64,000 bases of DNA from an uncultured Alsobacter sp. (GTDB lineage Bacteria; Pseudomonadota; Alphaproteobacteria; Rhizobiales; Beijerinckiaceae). Position 1 is the first letter of the stretch; every line of letters starts with the position of its first letter. Shown one piece after another: positions 19,301 to 27,546 of the stretch. Location: positions 41,285 to 105,284 of the forward strand of contig NZ_CAMFHB010000020.1 in the NCBI RefSeq assembly GCF_945952055.1, written 5' to 3'. Made by a program: the position numbers and the translations under genes. The notes under the pieces were generated by a model. That model worked only from the letters and a program-made list of their open reading frames with translations, was not told the DNA's origin and did not search any database.

Positions 19301-19855
19301 GAGTACGAGCCGGTGCTGGCCCGGCTGCGCGTGCAGCGCTGGTCGGATTTCGCCCGCTCCGTGAAGGCTGGCGCCTCGATGGGTCGGGTCGCGGCCACCG
19401 TGCTCGACAAGCAGGAACGCCGGACCAAGTCCGGCTCGAAGATGGGCATCCTGGCGCTGTCGGACCAGACCGGCCATTTCGAGGCGATCCTGTTCCAGGA
19501 GGGCCTCAACCAGTACCGCGACCTTCTCGAACCCGGCCGGGCCGTCATCCTCACGGTCCAGGCCTCGGCCGAGGGCGAGGAGATCCGCGCCCGCATCACC
19601 ATCGCCGAACCGCTCGACCGCGCCGCCGCGCGGCTGCCGTCGTCGCTGCGAATCTTCTTGAGGGACGAGAAGCCCTTGCCCTCGATTTCGGAGAGATTGC
19701 AGGAGCGCGGCGACGGCGAGATCGCGCTCGTGGTCATGGTCGACGGCGGCCAGCGCGAGGTCGAGATCAAGCTCCCCGGCCGCTTCAAGGCCACCCCCCA
19801 GATCGCGGGCGCCATCAAGGCCGTGCCGGGCGTGGTGGCGGTGGAGTACGCGTGA
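16385..19855 (+). CDS. dnaE: DNA polymerase III subunit alpha
   Basis: Replicative polymerase (1156 aa, normal for this class). The N-terminal PHP domain starts with HLHVHSSFSLLEGA (about 13-26). The catalytic aspartates lie in PDFDVDF, at about Asp416 and Asp418. GPGRGSGAGSLVAYA and YGFNKSHAAAYALVAYQTAY mark the fingers region; an OB fold (MGRVAATVLDKQERRT) lies near the C-terminus. GTG 16385 is chosen because the conserved N-terminus MSRILRDVGFVHLHVHS starts there. It stands alone as a transcription unit after the lol genes and the SOS peptide. Confidence 0.97.
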   Translation: MSRILRDVGFVHLHVHSSFSLLEGALRVDELKKLALKDQMPALALTDTNNLFGALEFSEKLSGAGIQPIVGIELAVETGDEPPRRSGLPLARPGLVLLAATAQGYANLMRLGSRAYLGPAPGEPPHVMLQEILDSNGGLIALTGGPDGPIDRAFAGGRPDLATARLEALMGAFGDRLYVEIQRHGIDQERSVEPELLDLAYRKSVPIVGTNEPFFGKSDDYEAHDALLAIAEGRLVSDPERRRLTAEHDFKTRAEMVKRFADLPEAAVNTVEIAMRCSYRPRTGKPILPRFTTGDTDDVAEVIREEAAELRRQAHEGLRARIAAHGIAPGMSEEEYVARLDFELNVIEKMKYPGYFLIVADFIKWAKSQDIPVGPGRGSGAGSLVAYATTITDLDPLRFGLLFERFLNPERVSMPDFDVDFCQERRDEVIRYVQRRYGQDRVAQIITFGTLLARGVMRDVGRVLSMSYGQVDKLTKLVPQNPANPVTLAQAIEGEPRLQTAAKEEPVVGRMLEIAQKLEGLYRHASTHAAGIVIGDRPLDEVVPLYRDPKSDMPVTQFNMKWVEPAGLVKFDFLGLKTLTVLKTAVDLLKQRGIVVDLSAIPLDDRKTYEMLGRGETVAVFQVESVGMRKALVEMRADRFEDIIALVALYRPGPMANIPVYCARKHGEEQPDFLHPKLESVLKETQGVIIYQEQVMQIAQILSGYSLGEADMLRRAMGKKIKAEMDAQRARFVNGAVERGLEQAQADTIFDLLAKFADYGFNKSHAAAYALVAYQTAYLKANYPVEFLAASMTLDMSNTDKLSEFRREAQRIGIKVEPPSVNRSGVKFEVHPDGDGTYAIRYALAAVKGVGEQAVDSIVAARRAGPFRDLADFARRLNPRAVNKRTLESLIAAGALDCIEPDRARASAALDSVLAAANRAHDEAAAGQGDIFGSAGQPEPLPVPAYQPWAASERLQREYDAIGFFLTGHPLDEYEPVLARLRVQRWSDFARSVKAGASMGRVAATVLDKQERRTKSGSKMGILALSDQTGHFEAILFQEGLNQYRDLLEPGRAVILTVQASAEGEEIRARITIAEPLDRAAARLPSSLRIFLRDEKPLPSISERLQERGDGEIALVVMVDGGQREVEIKLPGRFKATPQIAGAIKAVPGVVAVEYA

Positions 19856-19899
19856 GGGCGCTTGCAGGGTGTGCGGGGTTTATCCGCATGCTCCCTGGT

Positions 19900-20011
19900 C
19901 CTCATCCTGAGCCACGGCCCGCAGGGCCGTGAGTCGAAGGACGCACCATGGCTCCGCTGAGATCTTCTGCGTCCTTCGACTCGGCCGCGATGCGGCCGGC
20001 TCAGGATGAGG
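19900..20011. repeat. palindromic repeat, family A, copy 2
   Basis: A 112-bp element nearly identical in plan and sequence to that at 11919-12031, with the same outer arms (cctcatcctgagcc, ggctcaggatgagg), side hairpins and central gagtcgaaggacgca/tgcgtccttcgactc stem. Only the central loop differs. It lies 45 bp after the dnaE stop and may help end its transcription. Confidence 0.9.
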
Positions 20012-20141
20012 GACATGGGAGCGGGTTGAACCAGGGGCTCCGAGGATCAGCGGTTCAGGCTGAGACGCGCCCCCCGCGGAAACGTTCGGGAAACCAATCC
20101 CTTAAACCACGCCTTATGCCGCTGCGTGCTAGCGCGAGGGG

Positions 20142-21563
20142 ATGCTGTTCACGTTCACCTTCCTGGTCCATGCCGGGCTGAACTTCGCACTCGGCCTGGC
20201 CGCGGCCGCCGTTCTCGGGCCGGCCGAGTTCGGACGCTACGCCATCGGGGCCGCGGTGGCGGTGCTCGTGAACGCGGTGTGCTTCTACTGGCTGTGCTCT
20301 TCGGCCGCGCGCTACTACACCGAGGCCGTGCGCAGCGAGCGTCCGCAGGTCCGCGAGACGCTCGACCGGGTGCTCGCCATCATCGCCACGGCGATCGTGG
20401 TGGCAGCGCTGGTCGTGACGGTGGCCTGGCCGGCGGGCGGCTTTCCGGGCGGGCTGATCGCGCTGGGCATGGTCGCCGGCCTCGCCCAGGGCATCTTCGA
20501 CTATGTCTGCACGCTGGCGCGCGCCCGCTTCCTCGACAGGTTGTTCGTCCGGCTGGTGCTGATCAAGACCTTCGCCGGCTTCATCCTGATGCTGGCGGCC
20601 GCGCTGTGGACGGGCGACGCGCAGACCGTGCTCGCCGCCATGGTGCTCTCCATCGTCGTGGGCATGTGGTCCGGCGCGCGCACCCTGTCGGATCAGAGCC
20701 TGCTCGGCACGCGCATCGATCCCGCCCTGCTGCGCGAGTTCATGGGCTACAGCGCGCCCCTGATCCTGTCTCTCGTCGTCTACCAGCTCATGCCGTTCGT
20801 GAACCGCGGCCTGATCGCGTCGGTCTATGGCTACGCCGAGTCGGGACAGTTCTCGCTGGCCTACGACACACTGAGCCGCATCGTCTTCGCGCTGGGCGCC
20901 TCGCTCGAGTTCATCCTGTTCCAGATCGCGGTCCGGGCCGACGAGCAGGAGGGGCGCGCCGCGGCGGAAGCGCAACTCGGGCGCAACGTCGTCCTCGTCT
21001 GCTGCCTGCTGCTGCCGGCCGCCGTCGGCTTCTGGCTACTGATGCCCGCCATCGCCCATGCCATCGTGCCGTCGGCGTTCCAGGAGGGGTTCCTCTCCTA
21101 TGCGGGCTGGCTGCTGCCCGCCGTGGTCGCGCAGGCCGCGATCACCAGTGCGCTGAACGGCGTCTTCCAGATCCAGAAGCGCACGGCTCCCGCGGCGGCG
21201 GCGGCCGTGGCGGCGATCGCCGTCGATCTCCTCCTGTGCCTCGTGCTGCCTCCGGTCTTCGGGGCCCGGGGCTATGCCTATGCGCAGGTGGGCGGCATCG
21301 GCGCCGCCTTCGCCACGACGCTGGCCTTCGCCTTCCCCGTCCTGCGACGGGAGATCAGGCTGCGCGACCTCGCCATCGTCGTGCTCGGCCTGCTCGCCAT
21401 GACGGCGGCGCTGCTGGGCTGGTCCGACGACGTCGGGCCCTGGGTGGCGCTCGCCCTCGGGATTCCTCTCGGCGCGGCCTGCTACGGCGCCGTCATCGTC
21501 GCCGGCGACGTCGCCGGCATCCGGGCCTTCGCGCTCGCGCGGCTCAAGCGGAGCGCCTCCTGA
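20142..21563 (+). CDS. polysaccharide flippase (Wzx / HfsF-like)
   Basis: A 473-aa protein with about 12-14 hydrophobic helices and the N-terminal pattern GLNFALGLAAAAVLGPAEFG typical of Wzx-type lipid-linked oligosaccharide flippases. It would move the repeat unit across the inner membrane before polymerisation. ATG 20142 sits directly after gagggg, leaving almost no spacer, so initiation is unusual; no better start was found. A near-match to a CtrA box (TTAA-N7-CTTA, 20102-20116) lies upstream. The next gene overlaps by one base (ATGA-type). It opens the polysaccharide cluster to 32.0 kb. Confidence 0.8.
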   Translation: MLFTFTFLVHAGLNFALGLAAAAVLGPAEFGRYAIGAAVAVLVNAVCFYWLCSSAARYYTEAVRSERPQVRETLDRVLAIIATAIVVAALVVTVAWPAGGFPGGLIALGMVAGLAQGIFDYVCTLARARFLDRLFVRLVLIKTFAGFILMLAAALWTGDAQTVLAAMVLSIVVGMWSGARTLSDQSLLGTRIDPALLREFMGYSAPLILSLVVYQLMPFVNRGLIASVYGYAESGQFSLAYDTLSRIVFALGASLEFILFQIAVRADEQEGRAAAEAQLGRNVVLVCCLLLPAAVGFWLLMPAIAHAIVPSAFQEGFLSYAGWLLPAVVAQAAITSALNGVFQIQKRTAPAAAAAVAAIAVDLLLCLVLPPVFGARGYAYAQVGGIGAAFATTLAFAFPVLRREIRLRDLAIVVLGLLAMTAALLGWSDDVGPWVALALGIPLGAACYGAVIVAGDVAGIRAFALARLKRSAS

Positions 21564-22804
21564 TGTCCATGCACGTCGTCATCGTCGTCGACCACGCCCA
21601 CATCAACGGCGGCCAGGCCAAGGTGGCGCTCGACAGCGCCGTCGGGCTCGCCCGCCGGGGCCACCGCGTCACCGTGTTCTCCGCGGTCGGCCCCATCGAC
21701 CCGAGCCTGGCCGAGGCCGGCGTGGCAGTGGAGTGCCTGTTCCAGCAGGACGCGCAGACGGCGACCTCGCAGTGGCGCTACGCCGGCCAGGCCATGTGGA
21801 ACCCGGAAGCGGCGGCCAGGCTGAAGCAGTTGCTCGACGGCTGCGATCCGCGCCGGACGGTCGCCCACGTGCACGGCTGGGCGAAGGCCCTGTCGCCCTC
21901 CATCGGGCCCGTGCTGCTGGAATCGCCCGTGCCGGCCGTGGCGACGCTGCACGAGTTCTTCATGGTGTGCCCCAACGGCGGGTTCTTCGACTTTCCCGCC
22001 AACACCGCCTGCACGCGGGCGCCGCTGTCGGCGGCCTGCATCACCCACAACTGCGACTCACGGTCCTTCGTGCACAAGGCCTACCGGGTCGCCCGCCAGA
22101 GCGTGGTCAACGGCTTCAGCGGGCTGCATCGGGCGTTCGGGCACGTCATCACCATCAGCGAGCTGCAGTACACGGTGGCGAGCCCCTGGCTGCCGCAGGG
22201 GATCCGCTGGCATCGGGTGCCCAATCCCGTGAGCATCGACGATCCCGGCCCGCCGGACGCGTCGCGGCGCGGCGACCATCTCCTGTTCGTCGGCCGGCTG
22301 TCGCCTGAGAAGGGCGCGGCGATCGGGCTCGAGGCCGCGCGCCGGGCCGGGCAGAAGGTCGTGGTGGTGGGCGACGGTCCCGACGGCGAGGCGCTGCAGG
22401 CGGCCCATCCCGAGGCGACGTTCCTGGGCTGGCAGAAGCCCGACGCGGTGCGCAGCGCCATGGCGCAGGCCCGCGCGCTGCTGTTCCCCTCGGTCTGGTA
22501 CGAGGGCCAGCCGCTCACCGTGCTCGAGGCGCAGGCGCTGGGCACCCCCGTGCTCGTCAGCGACATCTGCGCGGGGCGCGAGGCGGTCATCGACGGGGAC
22601 ACCGGACTGCACGTGCGGTCGGCGGACGTCTCGGCCTGGACGCAGGCGATCGCCACCATCGCCGAGCCCGGCGTGGCGCAGCGCATGAGCCGCGCGGCCC
22701 ATGCCCGCTACTGGCGGGATCCGCTCACTCTGGAGCGGCATCTCGATGGTCTGGAGAAGGTCTACGGCCTGGCGTTGGCCGACGCGCTGGCCAAGGCGGC
22801 CTGA
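21563..22804 (+). CDS. glycosyltransferase family 4
   Basis: GT-B fold glycosyltransferase (413 aa) likely to add a sugar to the lipid-linked repeat unit in the cytoplasm. Visible features are the N-terminal GGQAKVALDSAVGLARRGH, the domain-2 start LLFVGRLSPEKG and the donor-binding region WYEGQPLTVLEAQALGTPVL. ATG 21563 overlaps the flippase TGA; ATG 21569 is an alternative. The last 43 bp overlap the 3-prime end of the convergent polymerase gene. The sugar used cannot be predicted. Confidence 0.85.
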   Translation: MSMHVVIVVDHAHINGGQAKVALDSAVGLARRGHRVTVFSAVGPIDPSLAEAGVAVECLFQQDAQTATSQWRYAGQAMWNPEAAARLKQLLDGCDPRRTVAHVHGWAKALSPSIGPVLLESPVPAVATLHEFFMVCPNGGFFDFPANTACTRAPLSAACITHNCDSRSFVHKAYRVARQSVVNGFSGLHRAFGHVITISELQYTVASPWLPQGIRWHRVPNPVSIDDPGPPDASRRGDHLLFVGRLSPEKGAAIGLEAARRAGQKVVVVGDGPDGEALQAAHPEATFLGWQKPDAVRSAMAQARALLFPSVWYEGQPLTVLEAQALGTPVLVSDICAGREAVIDGDTGLHVRSADVSAWTQAIATIAEPGVAQRMSRAAHARYWRDPLTLERHLDGLEKVYGLALADALAKAA

Positions 22805-24006
22805 GCGGCCCTGGTCGCGGCCTGGTGGCGCAGCCAGCGTTCGGACACGGCCGCGAGGCCCCAGGTGAGGCCGAACATCAGCCACCAGTGGCGCCAGTGG
22901 TCCGTGTCGATCTGGAAGCCCTGGACGATCTGGGGGAAGAAACTCGCCCAGACCGGCAGCGTCACCGCCTGCCACGGCGTTCGCATGAAGACGAGCCGCC
23001 AGCCCACGAACACCGTGGCCGCGATCAGCGCGACGTAGGAAAGGCCTCCCAGCCAGCCATAGGATGCGAAGCCGTTGACGTAGACGTTGTGCGGATCGGC
23101 GCCCATCACGCGGCTGAACTGCAGCGGCCCGAAGCCGTTCGGGCTCTCCAGCAGCAGCGGGATCGAACGCTTCTGCAGGCCGAAACGCCCCGTCTCGCCC
23201 GAGTCGTAGGACTGGCTGAGGGAGGCGCGGGTCGTGAGCATCTGCGACACCTTGTCGAAGGTGAGCGCGATGGCGAGGACCCCGATCACGGCGCCGATGC
23301 CGATGGCCGTGATGGTCACGATCCGGACCCGCAGCGTGTGGCGTCGGGCGATGATGAAGTTGAGCCCGATGAGGATGATCGCCGAACCGACGAAGTCGGC
23401 CCAGGCGCCACGCGAGAACGACAGCAGCAGCCCGACGATGATGAACGACAGCACCAGCAGGTTAACGATCGGGCGCCGCGCGTTGCCGATGAGAACGCGG
23501 TGCAGGAGGAAGATCGCCGGCATGACGAGGAAGGGCCCGAGCACGTTCGGGTCCTTGAAGGTGCCGGTGGCGCGCGAGCCCTCGTAGCGGGTGAACATCG
23601 GGCCGAGACCGGCGATGTCGAAGAAGCCGATGATCGCCGCCACGGTGGCGAAGACGGCGGCGATGACGTAGCCGCGCTCCAGCGCCTCGACCCGCCCGAC
23701 CGTGTCCTCCATCATGATCATGACGAAGAAGATCGCCGTGATGCTCAGATAGAACGAGATCGCGACGAACATCACCGGCTTGTATTCGTCGAAATAGGGC
23801 ATCAGCGAGATCAGCCCGCCCATGTTGTAGGCGAGCAGGATGAACAGGATCAGCGAGATCTCACGGATGACCCGGAGGCCGGTGGCGAGCATCACAAGCG
23901 CCGAGATCACGAACATGATCTCGTAGGGCGAGGGCTCGATGAAGGCGAGGAAGCTCGACGCCGTCAGCGCCCAGAGCGTGAAGCGCTGGACCTTGTAGGC
24001 CGGCAT
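22762..24006 (-). CDS. polysaccharide polymerase (Wzy / O-antigen ligase family, HfsC-like)
   Basis: A 414-aa membrane protein with about 10-12 spans. The Wzy_C-type large periplasmic loop is marked by LLLSFSRGAWADFVG and NVYVNGFASYGWLGG. The family joins repeat units at the periplasmic face. ATG 24006 is chosen as the first methionine after the upstream gene; a TTG overlapping the previous stop would add about 22 residues. It is probably translated after the sugar transferase at 24078-25598 in the same minus-strand operon. Ligase versus polymerase cannot be told from sequence; cluster context favours polymerase. Confidence 0.8.
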   Translation of the reverse strand: MPAYKVQRFTLWALTASSFLAFIEPSPYEIMFVISALVMLATGLRVIREISLILFILLAYNMGGLISLMPYFDEYKPVMFVAISFYLSITAIFFVMIMMEDTVGRVEALERGYVIAAVFATVAAIIGFFDIAGLGPMFTRYEGSRATGTFKDPNVLGPFLVMPAIFLLHRVLIGNARRPIVNLLVLSFIIVGLLLSFSRGAWADFVGSAIILIGLNFIIARRHTLRVRIVTITAIGIGAVIGVLAIALTFDKVSQMLTTRASLSQSYDSGETGRFGLQKRSIPLLLESPNGFGPLQFSRVMGADPHNVYVNGFASYGWLGGLSYVALIAATVFVGWRLVFMRTPWQAVTLPVWASFFPQIVQGFQIDTDHWRHWWLMFGLTWGLAAVSERWLRHQAATRAAQAALASASANARP

Positions 24007-24077
24007 CCGCAAACGCGAGGCGCCGGCACCCGTAACCGGGCCCGGCGCGGTGTCGAGGATGGCTGGCCCGGCCGCGC

Positions 24078-25598
24078 TCAATAGGCGTTTTCCGTCTTGG
24101 TCAGGGCGAAGGGCGTGACCGCCAGGATGTAGAGGTCGAAGAACACCGACCAGTTCTCGATGTAGTAGAGGTCGTGCTCGACGCGCCGCTGGATCTTCTC
24201 CAGCGTGTCGGTCTCGCCGCGCCAGCCGTTGACCTGGGCCCACCCGGTGATGCCCGGCTTGACCTTGTGGCGGGCGAAGTAGCCGTCCACCGCGTCGTCG
24301 TAGCGCTTGTTGGCGGCGCTGGCGTTGACGGCGTGGGGGCGCGGGCCCACCAGCGAGAGGTTGCCCTTGAACACCACGTTGATGAGCTGCGGCAGCTCGT
24401 CGAGAGACGTTTTGCGGATGATGCGGCCGACGCGGGTCACGCGCGGATCGTTCTTGGTCGCGAGCTTGGCGGCCGTGTGATCCGTCATGTCGGTGTACAT
24501 CGACCGGAACTTGTAGACCTCGATGAGCTCGTTGTTGAAGCCGTAGCGCTTCTGCTTGAAGAACACCGGGCCCTTGGAGTCGAGCTTCACCGCCAGCGCG
24601 GTCAGCAGCATGACCGGCGAGGCCAGCAGCAGGATGAAGGCCCCGACGATGCGGTCGAACGCGGCCTTGAGCACCACGTCCCAGTCGGCGATCGGCCGGT
24701 CGGTGACCGGCAGCACCGGGACGGAGCCGATGTAGGAGTAGGAGCGCGGGCGCAGCCGCAGCTTGCTCTGATGCGCCGCCAGCCGGATGTCGACCGGAAG
24801 CACCCACAGCTTGCGCAGCATCTGGAGGATGCGGTCTTCCGCCGTGATCGGCAGGGTGAACACCACGAGGTCGACATGGGTCCGGCGGACGAACTCCACC
24901 AGGTCGTCCGTTGTGCCGAGCTTAGGGTAGCCGCCCACCATGTCGGGGGATCGGGTGTCGTCGCGGTCGTCGAACACGCCGCAGACCCGGACTTCCGAAT
25001 CCGGTTCGGCGTCGAGCGCCCGCAGGAAGGCCTCGGCGGACGGGCCGCCGCCCACCACCGCGGTGCGGCGGTCGAGCCGTCCGGCGCGCACCATGCGGCG
25101 GATGACGATGGCCACCACCGCGCGGGAGGCGAACAGGAACAGGCCGACGGACAGGTACCAGGCCGCCAGCCAGCGCGGCGACACGTAGTTGTCCACGCGC
25201 GCCAGGAACGCGACGACGAGGGCCACCAGGAAGATGAATGACCAGGCGCCGGCCAGCCTGAACCATTGCCGCACCGGTGAGCGCAGCGCCGCCAGGTCGT
25301 AGGTGCCGAGCGCCTGGAACGCGACGATGGTCGCCACCGACATGGCGCTCAGCGCGATGGCATAGTTCAAGCCCGGCAGGATCCCGTCCTGCAGCTGCAT
25401 GGTCCGGGCGATCAGGCCCGCGAGCACGATAACGAGCGCCTCCGCCATGGCCGTGAGGCCGGAAACGACCGCCAGCGACACGGATGGACGGTAGGGCCGG
25501 CTCGCCACTTCCTCCGCGAGCGGGGTCAGGCGATGGGGGGATCCCCCCGTCGCCTGGGGCTCGAGGCGCATGACGTCGGCAGCGCTGATCTTGGCCAT
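24078..25598 (-). CDS. undecaprenyl-phosphate sugar-1-phosphate transferase (WcaJ / HfsE / PssY type)
   Basis: Starts repeat-unit assembly by transferring a sugar phosphate to undecaprenyl phosphate (506 aa). Four N-terminal membrane helices (about 50-160) precede a Rossmann-like region ([13 protein letters not shown]), a further hydrophobic segment, and the C-terminal catalytic domain with [29 protein letters not shown] and [11 protein letters not shown] 25598 gives [15 protein letters not shown]. The 71 bp before it hold a near CtrA-type site (TAAC-N7-TTAA on the plus strand near 25660), so it may have its own promoter inside the cluster. Confidence 0.88.
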   Translation of the reverse strand: MAKISAADVMRLEPQATGGSPHRLTPLAEEVASRPYRPSVSLAVVSGLTAMAEALVIVLAGLIARTMQLQDGILPGLNYAIALSAMSVATIVAFQALGTYDLAALRSPVRQWFRLAGAWSFIFLVALVVAFLARVDNYVSPRWLAAWYLSVGLFLFASRAVVAIVIRRMVRAGRLDRRTAVVGGGPSAEAFLRALDAEPDSEVRVCGVFDDRDDTRSPDMVGGYPKLGTTDDLVEFVRRTHVDLVVFTLPITAEDRILQMLRKLWVLPVDIRLAAHQSKLRLRPRSYSYIGSVPVLPVTDRPIADWDVVLKAAFDRIVGAFILLLASPVMLLTALAVKLDSKGPVFFKQKRYGFNNELIEVYKFRSMYTDMTDHTAAKLATKNDPRVTRVGRIIRKTSLDELPQLINVVFKGNLSLVGPRPHAVNASAANKRYDDAVDGYFARHKVKPGITGWAQVNGWRGETDTLEKIQRRVEHDLYYIENWSVFFDLYILAVTPFALTKTENAY

Positions 25599-25669
25599 CT
25601 CACATCCGGTGATGTTGAAGACGCTGTTTAGACACGCGCAAGTTTTAAGACCCTGCCGTAACGGAACAC

Positions 25670-26821
25670 TTAAGCCGCGAACTTCCTGGCCAGGGCCGCC
25701 CGGTAGGCCGCCTCGATGCCGCTCACCATGGTGTCGACTGACAGATGGGTCCTCACGTGCTCCCGGACGCCCAGCCTGCGGCGTTCGACCACGTCGGGCG
25801 GGTCGGACAGGACCGCGGCCATGGCGCTGGCGAGGGCCGCGGGATCGCCCGGCGGAATCAGCCTGTCGCGGGCCGGCAGGAGCGCCTCGGAGACGCCGCC
25901 GACGTCGGTCGCGAGGATGTCCATCCCGGCCGCCGCGGCCTCGATCAGCACGTAGGGGAGGGATTCGAACAGCGACGGCAGCAGGAAGGTCCGTCCGAGC
26001 GCCAGCGCCTCGCGGGCCCTCATGGCCTGCTTGAGGGTGACCTGCTTCAACCCGTGCTGGTCCAGCCGGGCGCGCACCAGGTGTTCTTCCGGCCCGCCGC
26101 CGACCAGGACGACGCTCGTCTCGCGCCCGTTGCGCTCGCGCAGGAGAGCCAGCGCGTCGGCCAGGACGATCAGGCCCTTGGCTTCCCTGAACTCCCCCAG
26201 GAAGATGAAGTCGGCCGCGTCCGGGACGGGGACGACGCACTCGAATTCCTCGGGATGGGCGCCGTTGCGCACCACCGAGACGAGGCAGCTCGGCTTGCCG
26301 ATCAGTTCGTCGAACCGGTTGCTCGCGAACTGGCTCTCGAAGGTGAAGACGTCCGTGCCGCGGGCCAGGAATCGCTCCGTGGCCATGATCAGCGCGTGAC
26401 CGGGCTTTCCGGGGCCGAAATTGAGCGAGCCGCCATGGGGCGTGTAGGCGCGGATCGCCTTGCCGCCGAGGCCGAGCGCCGGCCGGGCCCGGGCCAGCAG
26501 GCCGCCCTTGGCGCCATGCCCGTGCACCACGTCCGGCTTCACCTTCGCCAGGTAGCTCTGGAAACGCAGGAGCGCCAGGACGTCGCTCGGCCCGGGCGCC
26601 CGCGCCATCGGGATCCGGGTGACGCCGAACGCGAGCTTGGGGGCAAGCGCCGCAAGCAGGTCGTCGGCGCGGGGGCCGCCGCCCACGTCGCAGACCACGC
26701 CGACTTCGTGCCCGCGCGCGGCGAGCTCCGCCGAAAGATCCTGGACGTGACGGAACAGGCCGCCGATCGGGGCACGGAAGACCTGGACGATCCGAAGGCT
26801 GCGGTCCGCGGGGCTGCTCAT
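25670..26821 (-). CDS. glycosyltransferase family 4
   Basis: GT-B glycosyltransferase (383 aa) with an N-terminal FRAPIGGLFRHVQDLSAELA acceptor domain, the motif DVVHGHGAKGG, and the donor-domain parts FLGEFREAKG and PSLFESLPYVLIEAAAAGM, where the EALP-like segment binds the nucleotide sugar. ATG 26821 lies 7 bp from the end of the preceding export gene. An upstream in-frame extension overlaps that gene and is rejected. Sugar specificity is unknown. Confidence 0.87.
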   Translation of the reverse strand: MSSPADRSLRIVQVFRAPIGGLFRHVQDLSAELAARGHEVGVVCDVGGGPRADDLLAALAPKLAFGVTRIPMARAPGPSDVLALLRFQSYLAKVKPDVVHGHGAKGGLLARARPALGLGGKAIRAYTPHGGSLNFGPGKPGHALIMATERFLARGTDVFTFESQFASNRFDELIGKPSCLVSVVRNGAHPEEFECVVPVPDAADFIFLGEFREAKGLIVLADALALLRERNGRETSVVLVGGGPEEHLVRARLDQHGLKQVTLKQAMRAREALALGRTFLLPSLFESLPYVLIEAAAAGMDILATDVGGVSEALLPARDRLIPPGDPAALASAMAAVLSDPPDVVERRRLGVREHVRTHLSVDTMVSGIEAAYRAALARKFAA

Positions 26822-26828
26822 GGCGACC

Positions 26829-27386
26829 TCAGAACCAGCGCTCGCGCACCAGGACCGTGTCCCCCGGGCGGACTGGATACGTGATCGGCACGGTGGCGGA
26901 CACGAGCTGGCCGCGAATCTGGCGGGTGAGCGTGACAACGTCGCGCTCCGCCCGCGCGCTGAAGCCGCCCGCGATGGCGACCGCTGTCTGGGCCGTCATG
27001 CCGTTGACGTAGGGGAACTGGCCCGAGGTGGTGACTTCGCCCAGCACGTAGAACGGCCTGTACTGCTCGACTTCAACCGATACGCGAGGCTCCCGCAGGA
27101 AACCGTTGCGCAGGCGCGCCTCGATGGCCCGCTCGAGCTGGGCCGTCGTGAGGCCGAGCGCGGTCACGAGGCCGATGAGCGGCATCGAGATCCGGCCGGC
27201 GCCATCCACCGCGTAGCTGTTCGACAGCCCGTCCTGGCCGAAGACGATGACACGGAGCCGGTCGCCCGCCGCCAGGGTGTAGGGGGCGTCGACACTGTCC
27301 GAAAAGCCCGGAGGCAGGCGAACGGGGGTCGCGCAACCGGCGAGGGCCGTCGCTCCGAGACCGATGAGGAAGAAACGACGATGCAT
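26829..27386 (-). CDS. outer-membrane polysaccharide export lipoprotein (Wza / HfsD-like)
   Basis: A 185-aa lipoprotein: after MHRRFFLIGLGATA the lipobox LAGC places the lipidated cysteine at residue 18. The Poly_export domain follows (YTLAAGDRLRVIVFGQDGLS, then the SLBB-type YVLGEVTTSGQFPYVNGMTA). Such proteins form the outer-membrane channel with the Wzc-like protein, here encoded divergently. It is shorter than E. coli Wza, like HfsD/CtrA-type export proteins with few SLBB domains. It heads the minus-strand operon. Confidence 0.88.
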   Translation of the reverse strand: MHRRFFLIGLGATALAGCATPVRLPPGFSDSVDAPYTLAAGDRLRVIVFGQDGLSNSYAVDGAGRISMPLIGLVTALGLTTAQLERAIEARLRNGFLREPRVSVEVEQYRPFYVLGEVTTSGQFPYVNGMTAQTAVAIAGGFSARAERDVVTLTRQIRGQLVSATVPITYPVRPGDTVLVRERWF

Positions 27387-27433
27387 TCCGACTCGCAGAC
27401 GGCAATTTCCAGAGATCCGCAGCCTGCAGCTTC

Positions 27434-27486
27434 ATGGTTAACAAACGTTGACTTCCGGTTGTCGCGTTCGGTGAACGCTTAACCAT
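27434..27486. promoter_or_regulatory. divergent control region with two inverted TTAACCAT half-sites
   Basis: Between the divergent export gene and the chain-length gene lie atggttaa (27434-27441) and ttaaccat (27479-27486), an exact 8-bp inverted pair 37 bp apart. TTAACCAT is a half-site motif reported for CtrA in Caulobacter; the spacer also has TTAA-N6-TTGA (27438-27451). The region could couple both operons to the cell cycle. This is motif reading only. Confidence 0.45.
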
Positions 27487-27546
27487 ATCGAAACCTGGCG
27501 GGGAGAGTGTGCAGGGGTGCGTATCCAGTGCTGGCGAGGGTGAGTC

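Noticed and set aside
16055..19477. Very long minus-strand open frame opposite dnaE
   Set aside because: High GC content keeps antisense frames open; the product is an Arg/His/Gly/Asp-rich low-information sequence with no family features, while the plus strand is clearly dnaE. Similar frames opposite nuoL, nuoM, rnj, soxA and hyuA were rejected for the same reason.
27434..27486. Ros/MucR or phosphate-box operator
   Set aside because: The dyad matches TTAACCAT half-sites and does not fit the AT-rich MucR pattern or a PhoB box.
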